A stretch of DNA of 64,000 nt. It comes from DATBLE01 sp963841405. GTDB lineage: Bacteria; Actinomycetota; Thermoleophilia; Gaiellales; Gaiellaceae. Both the position numbers and the translations under genes were made by a program. The stretch's first letter is position 1, and each line of letters starts with the position of its first letter. Shown piece by piece: positions 40,484-50,180 of this stretch. A model generated the notes under the pieces. The model was not told the origin of the DNA. It did no database searches and saw only the letters and a list, made by a program, of their open reading frames with translations. Location of the stretch: assembly GCA_963841405.1 (NCBI GenBank), contig CAWJCM010000001.1:62001-126000 (forward strand), written 5' to 3'.

Positions 40484-42184
40484 GTGAGCATCCCGGTCTT
40501 CACCTGGGCGACCCGCTACGACCGGAGCTGGCTGCGCGGCGACCTCGTGGGCGGCCTGACGGTGTGGGCCGTGCTCGTGCCGGAGGCGCTGGCCTATGCG
40601 ACGATCGCCGGGGTCTCGCCGGTGGTCGGGCTGTACGCGGCACCGGGCGCGCTCATCTTCTATGCCGCTTTCGGCAGCTCGCGCCATCTGGTGACAGGCC
40701 CGATGGCGGCGACCGCGGCCCTCTCGGCTGCCGCCGTCGGCGACCTGGCGGCGGGTGGCTCGGATGCCTTCGTCCAGCTCACGATCACGCTGGCACTCGT
40801 CGTCGGCATTCTCGCTCTGGTCGCGGGACTGCTGAAACTGGGATTCCTGGCGAGCTTCATCTCGGAGCCGGTGATGAAGGGCTTCATCATCGGTCTCGCG
40901 CTGACGATCATGGTCGGCCAGCTCCCCAAGCTGTTCGGGGTCGAGAAGAGCGAGGGCGATTTCTTTCAGCAACTCTGGGGTCTCCTGGGCGAACTCGGAA
41001 GCACGAGCGGCCTCACGCTCCTCGTCGGCATTGCGTCGCTCCTGCTGGTCGTCGCTATGAAGAAGTACGCCCCTGTCGTTCCCGGCTCGCTCGTCGCCGT
41101 GCTCCTCGGCATCGTCGCCGTCAGGCTGTTCGATCTCGACCAGCACGGGGTCGCGATCGTTGGCCCCATCCAGAGTGGGCTCCCGTCGTTCGGGCTGCCC
41201 GATGTAGCCGCGCATAGCTACCTCGACCTCACGGCCTCGGCGGTTGGACTCGTGCTCGTCGGCTTTGCCGAGGGGCTCGGCGCGGCCAAGACCTACGCCG
41301 CCAAGAACCACTACGAAATCGACGCCAACCGCGAGTTGATCGGTCTCGGCGCCGCGAACCTCGCTTCCGGTCTCTCCAGCGGCATGGTCGTCAACGGCAG
41401 CCTCTCCAAGACAGCCGTCAACGGCTCTGCGGGCGCCCGGTCGCAGCTTTCCGGGATCGTCGTCGCGGTGCTGACGATCGTCACGCTGCTCTTTCTGACC
41501 GGGCTCTTCGAAGACCTACCCGAGGCCACTCTCGCCGCCGTCGTGATCGCCGCAGTCATCGAACTCATCGACATTGCCGCGCTCGAGCGCCTGTACCGCT
41601 TTCACACCCGTGGCGCCGGCCGCGTCTATGCGGTGGCGGCACGCCCGGATTTTGTCGCCGCGGTGGCAGCGCTCGTGGGGGTGCTGGTCTTCGACACCCT
41701 TCCCGGCCTCTTCATCGGTATCGGCATCTCGATCCTGCTGCTCCTGTACCGCGCATCACGCCCACACATCGCCCTGCTGGGACGGGATCCAGACGGCGAC
41801 CGCTGGAGCGATGTCAAGCGCCATCCGGACAACGAGCGCGTGACCGGAATCGTCGTCCTGCGACCGGAGAGCGCGTTGTTCTTTGCCAACGCCGACGCGG
41901 TTCGGGACGCGATCCGTGCGCATGTCGACAGCGGCACGAAGGCCGTGGTGCTCGACGCCGAGACGGTCCCCGCAATCGACGTCACGGCGGTGACCATGCT
42001 CGTCGGCCTCGCGGACGATCTCCGCCGCGACGGAACCGAGCTCGTCCTTGCACGGGACATTGGCCCAGTAAGCGAGCTCCTCGGGCACGGCGAAGGCGCG
42101 ACGACCCTGGAGATCTACCCAACGGTGCGAGAGGCGGTCGACCGACTCGGGGCCGGCAGCGGCGCAGGTGGTCCGAGAGAGTGA
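40484..42184 (+). CDS. SulP-family anion transporter with STAS domain
   Basis: A 566-aa protein. The membrane domain (residues ~15-400) carries GGLTVWAVLVPEALAYATIAGVSPVVGLYA in part, FISEPVMKGFIIGLALTIM and SGMVVNGSLSKTAVNGSAGARS. The cytoplasmic STAS domain (about 440-560) contains VLRPESALFFANADAVRD and VVLDAETVPAIDVTAVTML. The family moves sulfate, bicarbonate or other anions. GTG at 40484 is preferred. Driven by promoter h. Confidence 0.9.
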   Translation: MSIPVFTWATRYDRSWLRGDLVGGLTVWAVLVPEALAYATIAGVSPVVGLYAAPGALIFYAAFGSSRHLVTGPMAATAALSAAAVGDLAAGGSDAFVQLTITLALVVGILALVAGLLKLGFLASFISEPVMKGFIIGLALTIMVGQLPKLFGVEKSEGDFFQQLWGLLGELGSTSGLTLLVGIASLLLVVAMKKYAPVVPGSLVAVLLGIVAVRLFDLDQHGVAIVGPIQSGLPSFGLPDVAAHSYLDLTASAVGLVLVGFAEGLGAAKTYAAKNHYEIDANRELIGLGAANLASGLSSGMVVNGSLSKTAVNGSAGARSQLSGIVVAVLTIVTLLFLTGLFEDLPEATLAAVVIAAVIELIDIAALERLYRFHTRGAGRVYAVAARPDFVAAVAALVGVLVFDTLPGLFIGIGISILLLLYRASRPHIALLGRDPDGDRWSDVKRHPDNERVTGIVVLRPESALFFANADAVRDAIRAHVDSGTKAVVLDAETVPAIDVTAVTMLVGLADDLRRDGTELVLARDIGPVSELLGHGEGATTLEIYPTVREAVDRLGAGSGAGGPRE

Positions 42185-42351
42185 AGCCAGGGCCGACGAG
42201 GCTGGCTGGGGGCGATCGACGGCAGAGATCATCCGATCGGGGTGATCCCACAGAGGTGGAACCGTGGTTCTATCTCTGATGTTCGTCGGCTCGTAGGCGA
42301 GCAGCAAACGCAGATCCTGCTGCCCGACTGGCATGGGACTGTGCTAACCGA

Positions 42352-42582
42352 ATGGGAGACCTCATGCTCGGGGCAGAGATGCTGCTTGCAGCAAATGGGT
42401 GGTGGGTCGGATCGATCCTTTTCTTCATCATCTGGATCCTGATCGCGTTCTGGCCTGCGCGGGTCGCCGCGCGCAAGGGGCACAGCTTCTTCCTGTACTT
42501 CCTTTTCAGCCTGGTCTTTTTCCCGGCGGCGCTGCTTGTCGCGTACCTGGTCAGCGACCGAACACGGCCTGCCATGGCCTGA
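42352..42582 (+). CDS. Small two-span membrane protein
   Basis: A 76-aa protein with spans IGSILFFIIWILIAFW-like (WWVGSILFFIIWILIAFW) and FFLYFLFSLVFFPAALLVAYLV, linked by PARVAARKGHS. Starts at ATG 42352 or 42364. Layout resembles small superinfection/stress membrane proteins; no name assigned. No regulon motif upstream. Confidence 0.62.
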   Translation: MGDLMLGAEMLLAANGWWVGSILFFIIWILIAFWPARVAARKGHSFFLYFLFSLVFFPAALLVAYLVSDRTRPAMA

Positions 42583-42747
42583 CCAAGACCGGCCACGACG
42601 CAGCCGATCGCGTAGTCGTCTTCGTGGACGTCTGGGTGCCGGGGCCAGTGGCGAGAGTGAGCAGTCGGCCCGCGACCTTCTTTTCAGACGCGGCCCACGC
42701 CTCGCGAACTACGTGATGTCGTCGCCGTCGTCGCAAGGCTCGTGCCG

Positions 42748-43476
42748 ATGTTGCGAGATCCCTTCGGCTTGACCTCGAAGCCTGCGGTGATCGGGCGTGT
42801 GGTGACAGCGACGATCACGCTGGTTTGTGTATTGATCGTCTACGACGGCTGGGCGAAGCTGCGTTTTCTCGACGTCGTCCTCATCATCCTCGGCCCGATC
42901 GTTGCCATCTTCACGTCGCACGTCTTCTCGACGAGCCTCGTGCAGGAAGTGGAGCTGGGCAGGCGCCCGACGAGGAGCGAGTGGTTTTCGACGGTGCGCT
43001 TCGAATTGCGGCTCCTTCTGCTCGCGATACCGCCACTAGCCATCCTGGCCCTGCTCAAACTCGCGACGGTGCCGCTCGAGGATGCAGTTCGCGTCGTGAT
43101 CTGGCTCGAGGCGCTGTCACTCGCTTTCTGGGCAGGGTTGGCAGCATGGCTGATAGGTCTCAGAGGAGGAGCGCTCACGCTGGCAGTGCTTGCCGGTCTC
43201 ATGGTGAGCGCAATCGTTCTCGCGCTCCAGGTCACACTCCAGCCAGGCAAGGCGATCGAGGGTGGTGACGCGGCAGGTCGGCGACCCGCAGGCAGCAGCG
43301 ATGTCGCAGCGCGCGGCCGCCAAGATGCACGGTGTCGACGTCGCGATAGTCAATGCGACCTCGCCGGCGTACGACGTCTCCCGTCGACGCTGGGTCACGA
43401 GGGCTCAGCACCCCCAAGTCCAGACCGTGACCAGTCGGCTTTGCCCTTTCACGGGCAGACCCGAGGTCGACGCTAA
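42748..43476 (+). CDS. Membrane protein with aberrant C-terminus
   Basis: Residues 1-165 form five hydrophobic spans (GRVVTATITLVCVLIVYDGW; FLDVVLIILGPIVAIFTSHVF; LLLLAIPPLAILALLKLA; LALLAGLMVSAIVLALQVTL-like). From about 43260 the frame becomes Arg/Ser-rich and unlike membrane proteins, ending at 43476, four bases into the convergent PBP4 gene. Loss of the native stop or an indel near 43260 is likely. Starts at ATG 42748 or GTG 42742. Confidence 0.6.
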   Translation: MLRDPFGLTSKPAVIGRVVTATITLVCVLIVYDGWAKLRFLDVVLIILGPIVAIFTSHVFSTSLVQEVELGRRPTRSEWFSTVRFELRLLLLAIPPLAILALLKLATVPLEDAVRVVIWLEALSLAFWAGLAAWLIGLRGGALTLAVLAGLMVSAIVLALQVTLQPGKAIEGGDAAGRRPAGSSDVAARGRQDARCRRRDSQCDLAGVRRLPSTLGHEGSAPPSPDRDQSALPFHGQTRGRR

Positions 43477-44945
43477 TCGGCGGCGGCGATCAGAGCTTCG
43501 GCGATGCGGTCCTGGAGCAGGTGGGCTGCTGTCCAGTTGACGGGTGAGCCGTTGCAGAGGATGGCGAACGCGAACTTCGAGCCGACGAAGCCGGAGAGTG
43601 CGGAGGAGTGGTCGGTGGTCCCGGTCTTTCCTCTGACCAGCTGGTGGTTGGGGATGTCGAGGAGGCGGTGACGGAGGGTGCCGGTTGCGCCGGCGATCGC
43701 GAACGTGTCGAGGAGACGACGCAGGGCGGTTGTGTGCGCGATCGTTTCCAGTGTGGCGGCGAGGGTGCGCGCGGTCAGCCGATCGACCGGGGAGAGGCCG
43801 GACCCGTCCGCGAGCCGGACGCCTTTGAGCGGGATCAGGTCTTCGGCGAGTGTCGAGGCCACGACCCGGGTGCCAGCATCCGTCGTTCCGTGTCCGGCGA
43901 TTCGCGCGCCGAGTTGCTTGAGCAGCATCTCCGCAATGAAGTTGTCACTCCACGTGTCCATCGAGGAGAGGAGCCTGATCAGCGGCGGCGATGCCCGCCG
44001 GGTGATCTGGACAACGTGGGAGGCAGCCCGGCCCACCTTCGGTTCGTGAGCGACCGAGACCCCTTCTCGCTGCAGCGCCCGGGTGAAGAGGATCGCGGCG
44101 GCGAGAGCCGGATGATTCACCGAGGCTCCGTCGAGAAGACCTCGATCGACCACCAGGGCCGACAGAAGCGGGGACTCGCTCTTCGCGAAGGAAGGCTTCC
44201 AGCCTGGCGCGGTGCGTGCGCCGTCGAAGTACGACTCGTCTCCGACGATACGGCCCGTGACCGCCGTGATGCCACGCCTGCGGACGGCATGTGCGAGCGC
44301 CTTCAGCCCGAGGCTTGTCAGAGCCGGGTCGCCGCGGCCCTTCAGAATGAGGTTGCCGCGCCAGGTGAAACCGACGAGCTTCCCCTCGCCCAGAACATCG
44401 GTCGAGGTTCGGAATCCGGCACCAAGACGCTGCAGGGCTGCGGTCGCAAGCGGCAGTTTCTCCGTCGACGCGGGCTCGAGGGGTGTATCTGGGTTGAGTC
44501 GATAGACGACGGCGTCCGCGGCGAGGTCGACGACGACGACGCCGGTCCGTGCGCGCGACACCCCCGGTGTCGCAACAGCGTGATCGAGTGCCGCTGCCAG
44601 CGCGCCGGTCTTGGACGATGTCTCTTTGAAGGCCGAAGCCGGCTTTACGCAACCCGACTGCGGGATCGTGAGATCGAGTCCGATCGGAAGGACACCCCCG
44701 GGGTCGAGCGCGTTCGCGGCGGCGAGCTCCTCGACGCCGACCTCGAAACGGCGTGCGATCGCCGAGAGCGTGTCTCCCGCACGCACGCGGTGGTGCTTCG
44801 GAGTGCACCGAAGCGTTGCCGTGCGCGACACCGGCTCCCCGCCGCGGAGATCCGCAGGACCTGCCGCTGCCCGCCCTCCGGGCACCAAGGCCAGCGCAGC
44901 GACAACCAGCGCGCCGCACACCAGGCGGCACCCACTTCTCGACAT
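43473..44945 (-). CDS. D-Ala-D-Ala carboxypeptidase/endopeptidase (PBP4 type) with LysM
   Basis: A 490-aa exported enzyme. Signal peptide is residues 1-27, and a LysM domain lies at about 48-95 (HRVRAGDTLSAIARRFEVGVEELAAANAL by parts). The S13 peptidase domain follows: SxxK as STEK in PLEPASTEKLPLA, SxN as TWSDNFIAEMLLKQLG, and KTG as LVRGKTGTTDHSSALSGFV. It trims or cuts cross-linked peptidoglycan outside the membrane; the LysM should anchor it to the wall. A LysM fused to PBP4 is uncommon. Start at 44945. Confidence 0.9.
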   Translation of the reverse strand: MSRSGCRLVCGALVVAALALVPGGRAAAGPADLRGGEPVSRTATLRCTPKHHRVRAGDTLSAIARRFEVGVEELAAANALDPGGVLPIGLDLTIPQSGCVKPASAFKETSSKTGALAAALDHAVATPGVSRARTGVVVVDLAADAVVYRLNPDTPLEPASTEKLPLATAALQRLGAGFRTSTDVLGEGKLVGFTWRGNLILKGRGDPALTSLGLKALAHAVRRRGITAVTGRIVGDESYFDGARTAPGWKPSFAKSESPLLSALVVDRGLLDGASVNHPALAAAILFTRALQREGVSVAHEPKVGRAASHVVQITRRASPPLIRLLSSMDTWSDNFIAEMLLKQLGARIAGHGTTDAGTRVVASTLAEDLIPLKGVRLADGSGLSPVDRLTARTLAATLETIAHTTALRRLLDTFAIAGATGTLRHRLLDIPNHQLVRGKTGTTDHSSALSGFVGSKFAFAILCNGSPVNWTAAHLLQDRIAEALIAAAD

Positions 44946-45179
44946 GAGGCTGCCGTTCGCTCCGAACGAGGACGATCCTGCAGAGCTGACAGGTAGACGG
45001 TCGCCCGGAGAGCGACGCCAACCTCACGCCTGTCGGCCCAAGAGGAGCGACCGCCGCCTGCGGGCTCTGCGAGGCTGCGCCCGTACGCGTGCTTCTCAAC
45101 CCCGTCCGGCGACGCTCGCCGGGATCGGGAGCAAGGATGGCAGACAACAAAGACGCCGCGACCTCGAAGGAGGGACTTC

Positions 45180-45590
45180 ATGCAGATCACGCGAAACACG
45201 ATCGAGACCACGCCGGGACCGGCCGACTGGTTCACCGGTGCGGTCTACATCGACGCCGCCGCCGCGCCCTCGGGTGCCTCGCGGCTGAGCGCCAGCCGCG
45301 TGCACTTCACTCCCGGCGCACGCACAGCCTGGCACACCCACCCGAACGGACAGACGATCTACGTCCTCGAGGGCGCCGGCCTCGCGCAGCGGCGCGGAAC
45401 GCCGGCCGAGATGATCCGCCCCGGCGACCGCGTGTTCTTCGAGCCGGGCGAAGAGCACTGGCACGGGGCGACGGCGACGCGGCTGATGACCCACGTCGCG
45501 ATGCTCGAGGTGGACGACGAGGGGAACCCCGCGACGTGGCTCGAGCACGTCACGGACGAGGACTACGCGACGGCGAACACTGCAAACTGA
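45180..45590 (+). CDS. Cupin-domain protein
   Basis: A 136-aa single-domain cupin. Motif 1 is ARTAWHTHPNGQTIYVLEG (His52/His54-type, Gln, and Glu) and motif 2 is GDRVFFEPGEEHWHGATAT (two His). This arrangement matches the subgroup often labelled (R)-mandelonitrile lyase or quercetinase-like, but the substrate is unknown. AAGGAGGGAC precedes the ATG. It is divergent from PBP4, with a 234-bp gap holding no recognisable promoter. Confidence 0.85.
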   Translation: MQITRNTIETTPGPADWFTGAVYIDAAAAPSGASRLSASRVHFTPGARTAWHTHPNGQTIYVLEGAGLAQRRGTPAEMIRPGDRVFFEPGEEHWHGATATRLMTHVAMLEVDDEGNPATWLEHVTDEDYATANTAN

Positions 45591-45670
45591 GCATCGAATC
45601 TCCCCGCCCTCGTCGATGAACCCCGGCGATCGCAAGCCCCGGACCTCGAGCTGGCGGTAGTGTCGAGGGC

Positions 45671-46276
45671 ATGACGCTGCGGAATCGCGTCACGCCGCTC
45701 GGCGAGGTGATCGCGGACCCGGCCCGCGGGCTCGTCTACGGAAACCGCGGCTGCCTGCACGACGACCGCGGCGAGATCCGGCGCCGCTTCGCGACCCGAC
45801 GCTGGATCGGCTGCCGACTCGAGTTCAAGGGCTGGCATCGCAAGGCCCTGATGCTGCCGGGGAAGTTCACCGAGCTCTTCTTCCTGGACGAGGCCACCGC
45901 CTTCGCCGCCGGCCACCGGCCGTGCGCGCTCTGCCGGCGCGAGGACTACGACCGCTTCCTCGAGCTCACCGGCGCGGGCGGTGCGGACGAGATCGACCTT
46001 CGCCTACACGGAGAACGGCTCGACGGAACCGGCCGCCGGCTCCATCGCGGGCCGGTCGAGGAGCTGCCCGACGGCGCGTTCCTGCTTCACGGCGACTGGC
46101 CCTGGCTCGTGCTCGGAGGCGACCTCCTGCGCTGGACACCGGCCGGCTACACCGATCGCGCTTCGGCCGAGGGAGTGGTCGAAGCGATCACGCCGCCCAC
46201 GCTGATGGAGGTGCTACGGTCGACCTGGGAGCCCGTCGTGCCGCTCCTCCACCCCTCCGCGAGCCGGCTCAGCTGA
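45671..46276 (+). CDS. Conserved hypothetical protein with CxxC
   Basis: A 201-aa soluble protein. FATRRWIGCRLEFKGWHRKALM (in part), TELFFLDEATAFAAGHRPCALCRREDY and LRWTPAGYTDR are the most distinctive. The HRPCALCRREDYDRF segment resembles Ada-type metal-binding Cys motifs, seen in DNA-repair and nuclease-related proteins. Family unknown to me. GCCGCC / GGCGGC hairpin near 46281 follows. Confidence 0.65.
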   Translation: MTLRNRVTPLGEVIADPARGLVYGNRGCLHDDRGEIRRRFATRRWIGCRLEFKGWHRKALMLPGKFTELFFLDEATAFAAGHRPCALCRREDYDRFLELTGAGGADEIDLRLHGERLDGTGRRLHRGPVEELPDGAFLLHGDWPWLVLGGDLLRWTPAGYTDRASAEGVVEAITPPTLMEVLRSTWEPVVPLLHPSASRLS

Positions 46277-46499
46277 TCAGCCGCCGCTCTCGGGCGGCGC
46301 GCAGCGGCCGTCTCTGCGTAGCCGCCGAACTGCTCACGACGGACTACGCTCTTTCGCGCCGCCGGGCAGCGGTGCGCCGGCCCGAAGGCTGACCATGCCG
46401 GTCTCGCCCGCCGGAACCTGCACCCACGCGAACCGGGACACGAAGTACGCTCGAACGCGGTACCCCTAAAGGGTTAGCCGGTCCGGCCGATGAAGAGGC

Positions 46500-47345
46500 A
46501 TGCGCGCCCGGATCGCCTGCATCGCCGCCTTCGCACTTGCCCTCTGCGCTCCTCCTGCTGCGGGCGCCGCACCGGCCGGCGACGCCGACGTTGCGGCGCT
46601 CCAGGTCGGGCTCGCCGTGCGCAACCTCTACGACGGCGACATCGACGGTTACGCCGGACCGCGGACGCTGTCGGCCCTGAACCGCCTGCCCGGAGCGACG
46701 ACGGCCCTGGCCCCCGCGACCCGGACGGCTCTGGGCGGCTTCGGCGCGCACGCGCTGGGAAGCCGGCCGCTCGTCGCCGGCACCTCCGGCTGGGACGTCG
46801 CCGCGCTCCAGTTCCTGCTCGCCTGGCACGGCTTCCCCTCGGGCACGCTCGACGGCACTTTCGGCGCGCGCACCAAGGCTGCGCTCCTCGCGTTTCAGCG
46901 CTGGGGCGGAATCGTCCCGATCGCGGTCGCCGGTCCGCAGACGCTGGCCGCACTCCGGCAGCCGCCGCCGGCCTCGCCCGTTCGACTCAACGCCCCCATC
47001 GACGCCGATCCGACCGACGGCTTCGGGCCGCGCGGCATGGGCTTTCACACCGGAATCGACTATCCGGCCCTGCCGGGGACGCCCGTGGTGGCCACCCGCG
47101 ACGGCGTCGTCGCCGCCGCCGGCGCCCTGCCTGGATACGGAAACGTTGTCGAGCTCGCGCACGGGCGGGGCGTCAACACCCTCTACGCGCACCTCTCCAG
47201 GATCCTCGTCGAGCGCGGACGAGGTGTCGCCCGCGGCACCGTGATCGGCCTCGTCGGCCGGACGGGAGACGCAACCGGACCGCATCTGCACTTCGAGCTG
47301 CGGCTGCGCGGCGCAGCGATCGATCCGGCCGGCGCGCTCGGTTAA
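46500..47345 (+). CDS. M23 peptidase with peptidoglycan-binding domains
   Basis: A 281-aa exported protein. Signal peptide is 1-23. One or two peptidoglycan-binding-1 repeats follow (DVAALQVGLAVRNLYDGDIDG and DVAALQFLLAWHGFPSGTLDG). The M23 (LytM) domain begins at MGFHTGIDYPALPGTPVVA with zinc ligands HxxxxD and continues to the GPHLHFELRLRG HxH motif. It cuts peptidoglycan cross-bridges. Only ~45 residues separate the repeats from the catalytic core. Confidence 0.88.
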   Translation: MRARIACIAAFALALCAPPAAGAAPAGDADVAALQVGLAVRNLYDGDIDGYAGPRTLSALNRLPGATTALAPATRTALGGFGAHALGSRPLVAGTSGWDVAALQFLLAWHGFPSGTLDGTFGARTKAALLAFQRWGGIVPIAVAGPQTLAALRQPPPASPVRLNAPIDADPTDGFGPRGMGFHTGIDYPALPGTPVVATRDGVVAAAGALPGYGNVVELAHGRGVNTLYAHLSRILVERGRGVARGTVIGLVGRTGDATGPHLHFELRLRGAAIDPAGALG

Positions 47346-47578
47346 GCGGCCTGGTCGCCGCCGAGGCGCCCGTAGAGGTCGGCCAGCTCGCGCACCGACC
47401 CGATCAGCCGCTCACGCTCGGACGCCGGCAGATCCTCGGACGCGAGCAGTCTGCGCTCGACGTCGGCGAGGTCGATTCCCGGGCGGATGACGGGCGGGAC
47501 GAGCAGCGGGGACCGGCTGACGGCGTCGACCAGATCCCACTTGTGCTCGTTTTCCATCGAGGAGATCAATGATTCCAC
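47342..47578 (-). CDS. Hypothetical protein (78 aa)
   Basis: VESLISSMENEHKWDLVDAVSR then DLADVERRLLASEDLPASERERLIGSVRELADLYGRLGG by parts: an acidic helical protein. GTG at 47578 follows AGAAGGATC. Its stop overlaps the converging M23 gene by four bases. No domain recognised. Confidence 0.5.
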   Translation of the reverse strand: MESLISSMENEHKWDLVDAVSRSPLLVPPVIRPGIDLADVERRLLASEDLPASERERLIGSVRELADLYGRLGGDQAA

Positions 47579-47631
47579 AGGGATCCTTTCTTCGAACTCC
47601 CTGAAACGGGTGAATATGAACGCTCCATTTG

Positions 47632-50139
47632 CTACGAACCGGCCGGAGCGGCGATGTAGATGTGCACGGCCATCGGTGCAAAACGGTCGGTGAACGTGTC
47701 GCCGTCGCTGTTCACCCGCCGCCCCTCCCCCATCACGCTCAGAGGCCGGCCGTTGAGGGCGGGGATCGTCATCTTCGCGTTCACCGCCGACCAGCCGGAG
47801 TTGACGGCGATCACGTACAGCGCGCCTGCCCAGCTGCGGACGCTCAGCTGGACACGCTGGCTGGCGGCGGCCTGGCCTGGCACATAGATCACGGGGCCGA
47901 GCCGCCCGACATCCCGGGCGACGCCGGCGATCACCCTGTTCATCCCCGGGTCCCACGAAGCCGGCCAGAAGCCCAGCCCGTGTGCCCCGCCCGCGATCGC
48001 GAGCCAGGACTCGGCGCGGACGGTCGCCGGCGTGACCGAGTCGGGCCCATGGCATTTCCAGTCGTTCGCCTCGATCCACTGGAAAGTCGGCTTCCCGGCC
48101 GCGAGGTTGACGAGCTCGCGCTGGGCGTAGAAGACGTCGGCCATTCGCTCCGGCTTGCACCACTCCTGGAGCGGATAGAGGTCGAAGCCGACGACGTCGG
48201 CCTTGGCGATCAGCGGCGGATAGATCCCCCGGCCCCAGGGCAGCGCGGCTGCGCCCGTGTAGAAGTGGTTGGTCAGGGTCAGGAACGAGATGCCCGGTAC
48301 CCCAGGCGGCGGGCCCGGCAGCGCTGACGCCGGGACCTGGTCGCCGTCCGGCTCGTCGCGGTGGAACCAGCCGATGATGCCGTCGCCCGTGCCGCCGTGA
48401 CCGCCTGCGATCCCGACCGAGAAGGCCGCGCCGCCGAGCGCGTTCAGCTGGCTCTGGAACGTCCCGCAGGCGTTGAGCGCGAAGAGGTTGATGCCCGATG
48501 CCAGCGCGGCCGCGTACTGGTACGGGCACACCGAGTAGAGCATCATCGGGAAATACGGCATCCCGTCCAGCAGCACGGCGCCTCCCGTCCGGTCGATGCC
48601 GACCGCCGGGTTGGCGGGAATGCCCGCGGTGCGGATGTCGAGAGTTGCCTGCGCGCGCTGGCCGTCCTCCGAGACGGCGTTGATCCACACGCGGTAGCTG
48701 GAGCTCGAGTCGAGGGCGGACAGCGCGGCGATCGAGCCGTCGCTGCCCGACGCAACCGGCGCCCAGACGGTCGGAACTCCGAAGTCGACGAGTCCGTAGG
48801 ACACTTGCACGTCGGCCGGAATCGAGGTCCTCCAGGCGACGGACGCGCCGAAGGCCGCCACCGAGGTGGCGCGCAGGTCGGTGATCCGCAAGGGCTGCTG
48901 GGCCGGCATCTTCACCGGGGCGGGACGAGGCGGGACTCCCGCCGACGAGAACGCCGAGCAGTCGATCGAATTCGTGTTGACCTGGCCCGCCGCCCGACGG
49001 AGGGCCTGGTACGCGGCCTTCGGCTGGCCGCCGGGCCAGAAGACGCCCGACTGCCAGCCCGCCAGGTTGGTCTCGTCGTAGAGGTGGAAGTTGAAGTACG
49101 CGCCGACGGCCGGCTGGCAGTAGGCGACGCGGATCGCGTCTTCGAGCTGCAGCGGCTGGTCGAGACCGGGGCCTTCGCCGCGGTCGGTCGCCTCCTGCGG
49201 AGACCATGACGGAACCGGGCTCGGGTCGTTCTCGGTTCCGGTGAACCCCGTCCGGCCGGGATCGGGCCGGGTCTGGTAGCCCTGCCCCAGGTACCAGATG
49301 CGGGTCGAGCCCTGGCCGGGCACGGGTTGTGCGGTCCCGCCGAAGGCGCTGCCGAGGACCGACATCAGCGTCGGGTAGTCGCCGAGCGAGATCGCAGAGG
49401 AGCCGGGATGCTTCGCCCACGGCCGTTCGGCGGAGCCGGTCGGTTGCGGGACGTAGCCGAGCGTGTCGAAGATCGGCTTCGTCCGGCCGCTCGCGCGGTA
49501 AGCCGCTCCGAGCTTGGCGAACCAGTCGGCCGGAGGATGCCAGGCGAGCGTGAAGGCGCCCGGCCTATCGGAGCTCTTGGAGACCGCGACCGCGATCACG
49601 TTGGCGTTCGCACGGACGGCGTGCGCAGCGTCGTAGCAGGTCGCAAGCAGCGCCTCGTAGTCGGCGGGTGCGACGCTCTTTCCGTCAGCGTCGAACTGGG
49701 GCGTCCAGAACGTGCCGTCGTTCGGGTCGTCCCAGATCGACACGTCGTCGATCTCCGGGTTGTCGCGGAGCAGGTCGGCGACGAACGAGCAGAACTGGGC
49801 GCGCGCGTCGGCGGTTCGCGGCGCGTCCTGGGGGTTGCCGTAGACGCCGGCGACCACCCGGATCCCCCATGCGTCGAGCACCATCCGCTGCAGCGCGAGC
49901 TGGAAAGAGGCAGGTACCTGCGTCTGGCCCGCCTTCCACTGGAGCGTCACGCGCACCGACTTCAGTCCCAGCGTCCGCGCGACGGAGGCCGTCTGCTGGG
50001 AGTTGCCCCAGAGGAACGCGTCCTCCTCGGCGCCGACGAAGAAGCTCCTGGTCGCCGCCGGTGCGACGGCAGTGTGGATCGCCGCCGCAAATGCGACGGC
50101 CACCGTCAGGGCGAGCAGCCTGCTGCCGAGGCGGGGCAT
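47632..50139 (-). CDS. Large secreted glycosidase-like protein
   Basis: An 835-aa exported protein. Signal peptide is about 1-29. A first barrel-like region (residues ~35-400) has SVRVTLQWKAGQTQVP, IDDVSIWDDPNDGTFWTP and a FNFHLYDETNLAGW segment. A fibronectin-III-like linker lies at about 430-530, and a second barrel at about 540-760 has WFHRDEPDGDQV and FQWIEANDWKCHGPD. A C-terminal beta domain follows. Acid residues after strands fit retaining glycosidases, but no exact family is assigned. The double-barrel design is unusual. Long alternative frames on the same stretch are shadows. Confidence 0.75.
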   Translation of the reverse strand: MPRLGSRLLALTVAVAFAAAIHTAVAPAATRSFFVGAEEDAFLWGNSQQTASVARTLGLKSVRVTLQWKAGQTQVPASFQLALQRMVLDAWGIRVVAGVYGNPQDAPRTADARAQFCSFVADLLRDNPEIDDVSIWDDPNDGTFWTPQFDADGKSVAPADYEALLATCYDAAHAVRANANVIAVAVSKSSDRPGAFTLAWHPPADWFAKLGAAYRASGRTKPIFDTLGYVPQPTGSAERPWAKHPGSSAISLGDYPTLMSVLGSAFGGTAQPVPGQGSTRIWYLGQGYQTRPDPGRTGFTGTENDPSPVPSWSPQEATDRGEGPGLDQPLQLEDAIRVAYCQPAVGAYFNFHLYDETNLAGWQSGVFWPGGQPKAAYQALRRAAGQVNTNSIDCSAFSSAGVPPRPAPVKMPAQQPLRITDLRATSVAAFGASVAWRTSIPADVQVSYGLVDFGVPTVWAPVASGSDGSIAALSALDSSSSYRVWINAVSEDGQRAQATLDIRTAGIPANPAVGIDRTGGAVLLDGMPYFPMMLYSVCPYQYAAALASGINLFALNACGTFQSQLNALGGAAFSVGIAGGHGGTGDGIIGWFHRDEPDGDQVPASALPGPPPGVPGISFLTLTNHFYTGAAALPWGRGIYPPLIAKADVVGFDLYPLQEWCKPERMADVFYAQRELVNLAAGKPTFQWIEANDWKCHGPDSVTPATVRAESWLAIAGGAHGLGFWPASWDPGMNRVIAGVARDVGRLGPVIYVPGQAAASQRVQLSVRSWAGALYVIAVNSGWSAVNAKMTIPALNGRPLSVMGEGRRVNSDGDTFTDRFAPMAVHIYIAAPAGS

Positions 50140-50180
50140 CTCTTCTTCATCGGCAGGCGGGCCGCCAGGTTGAGCGGCCC

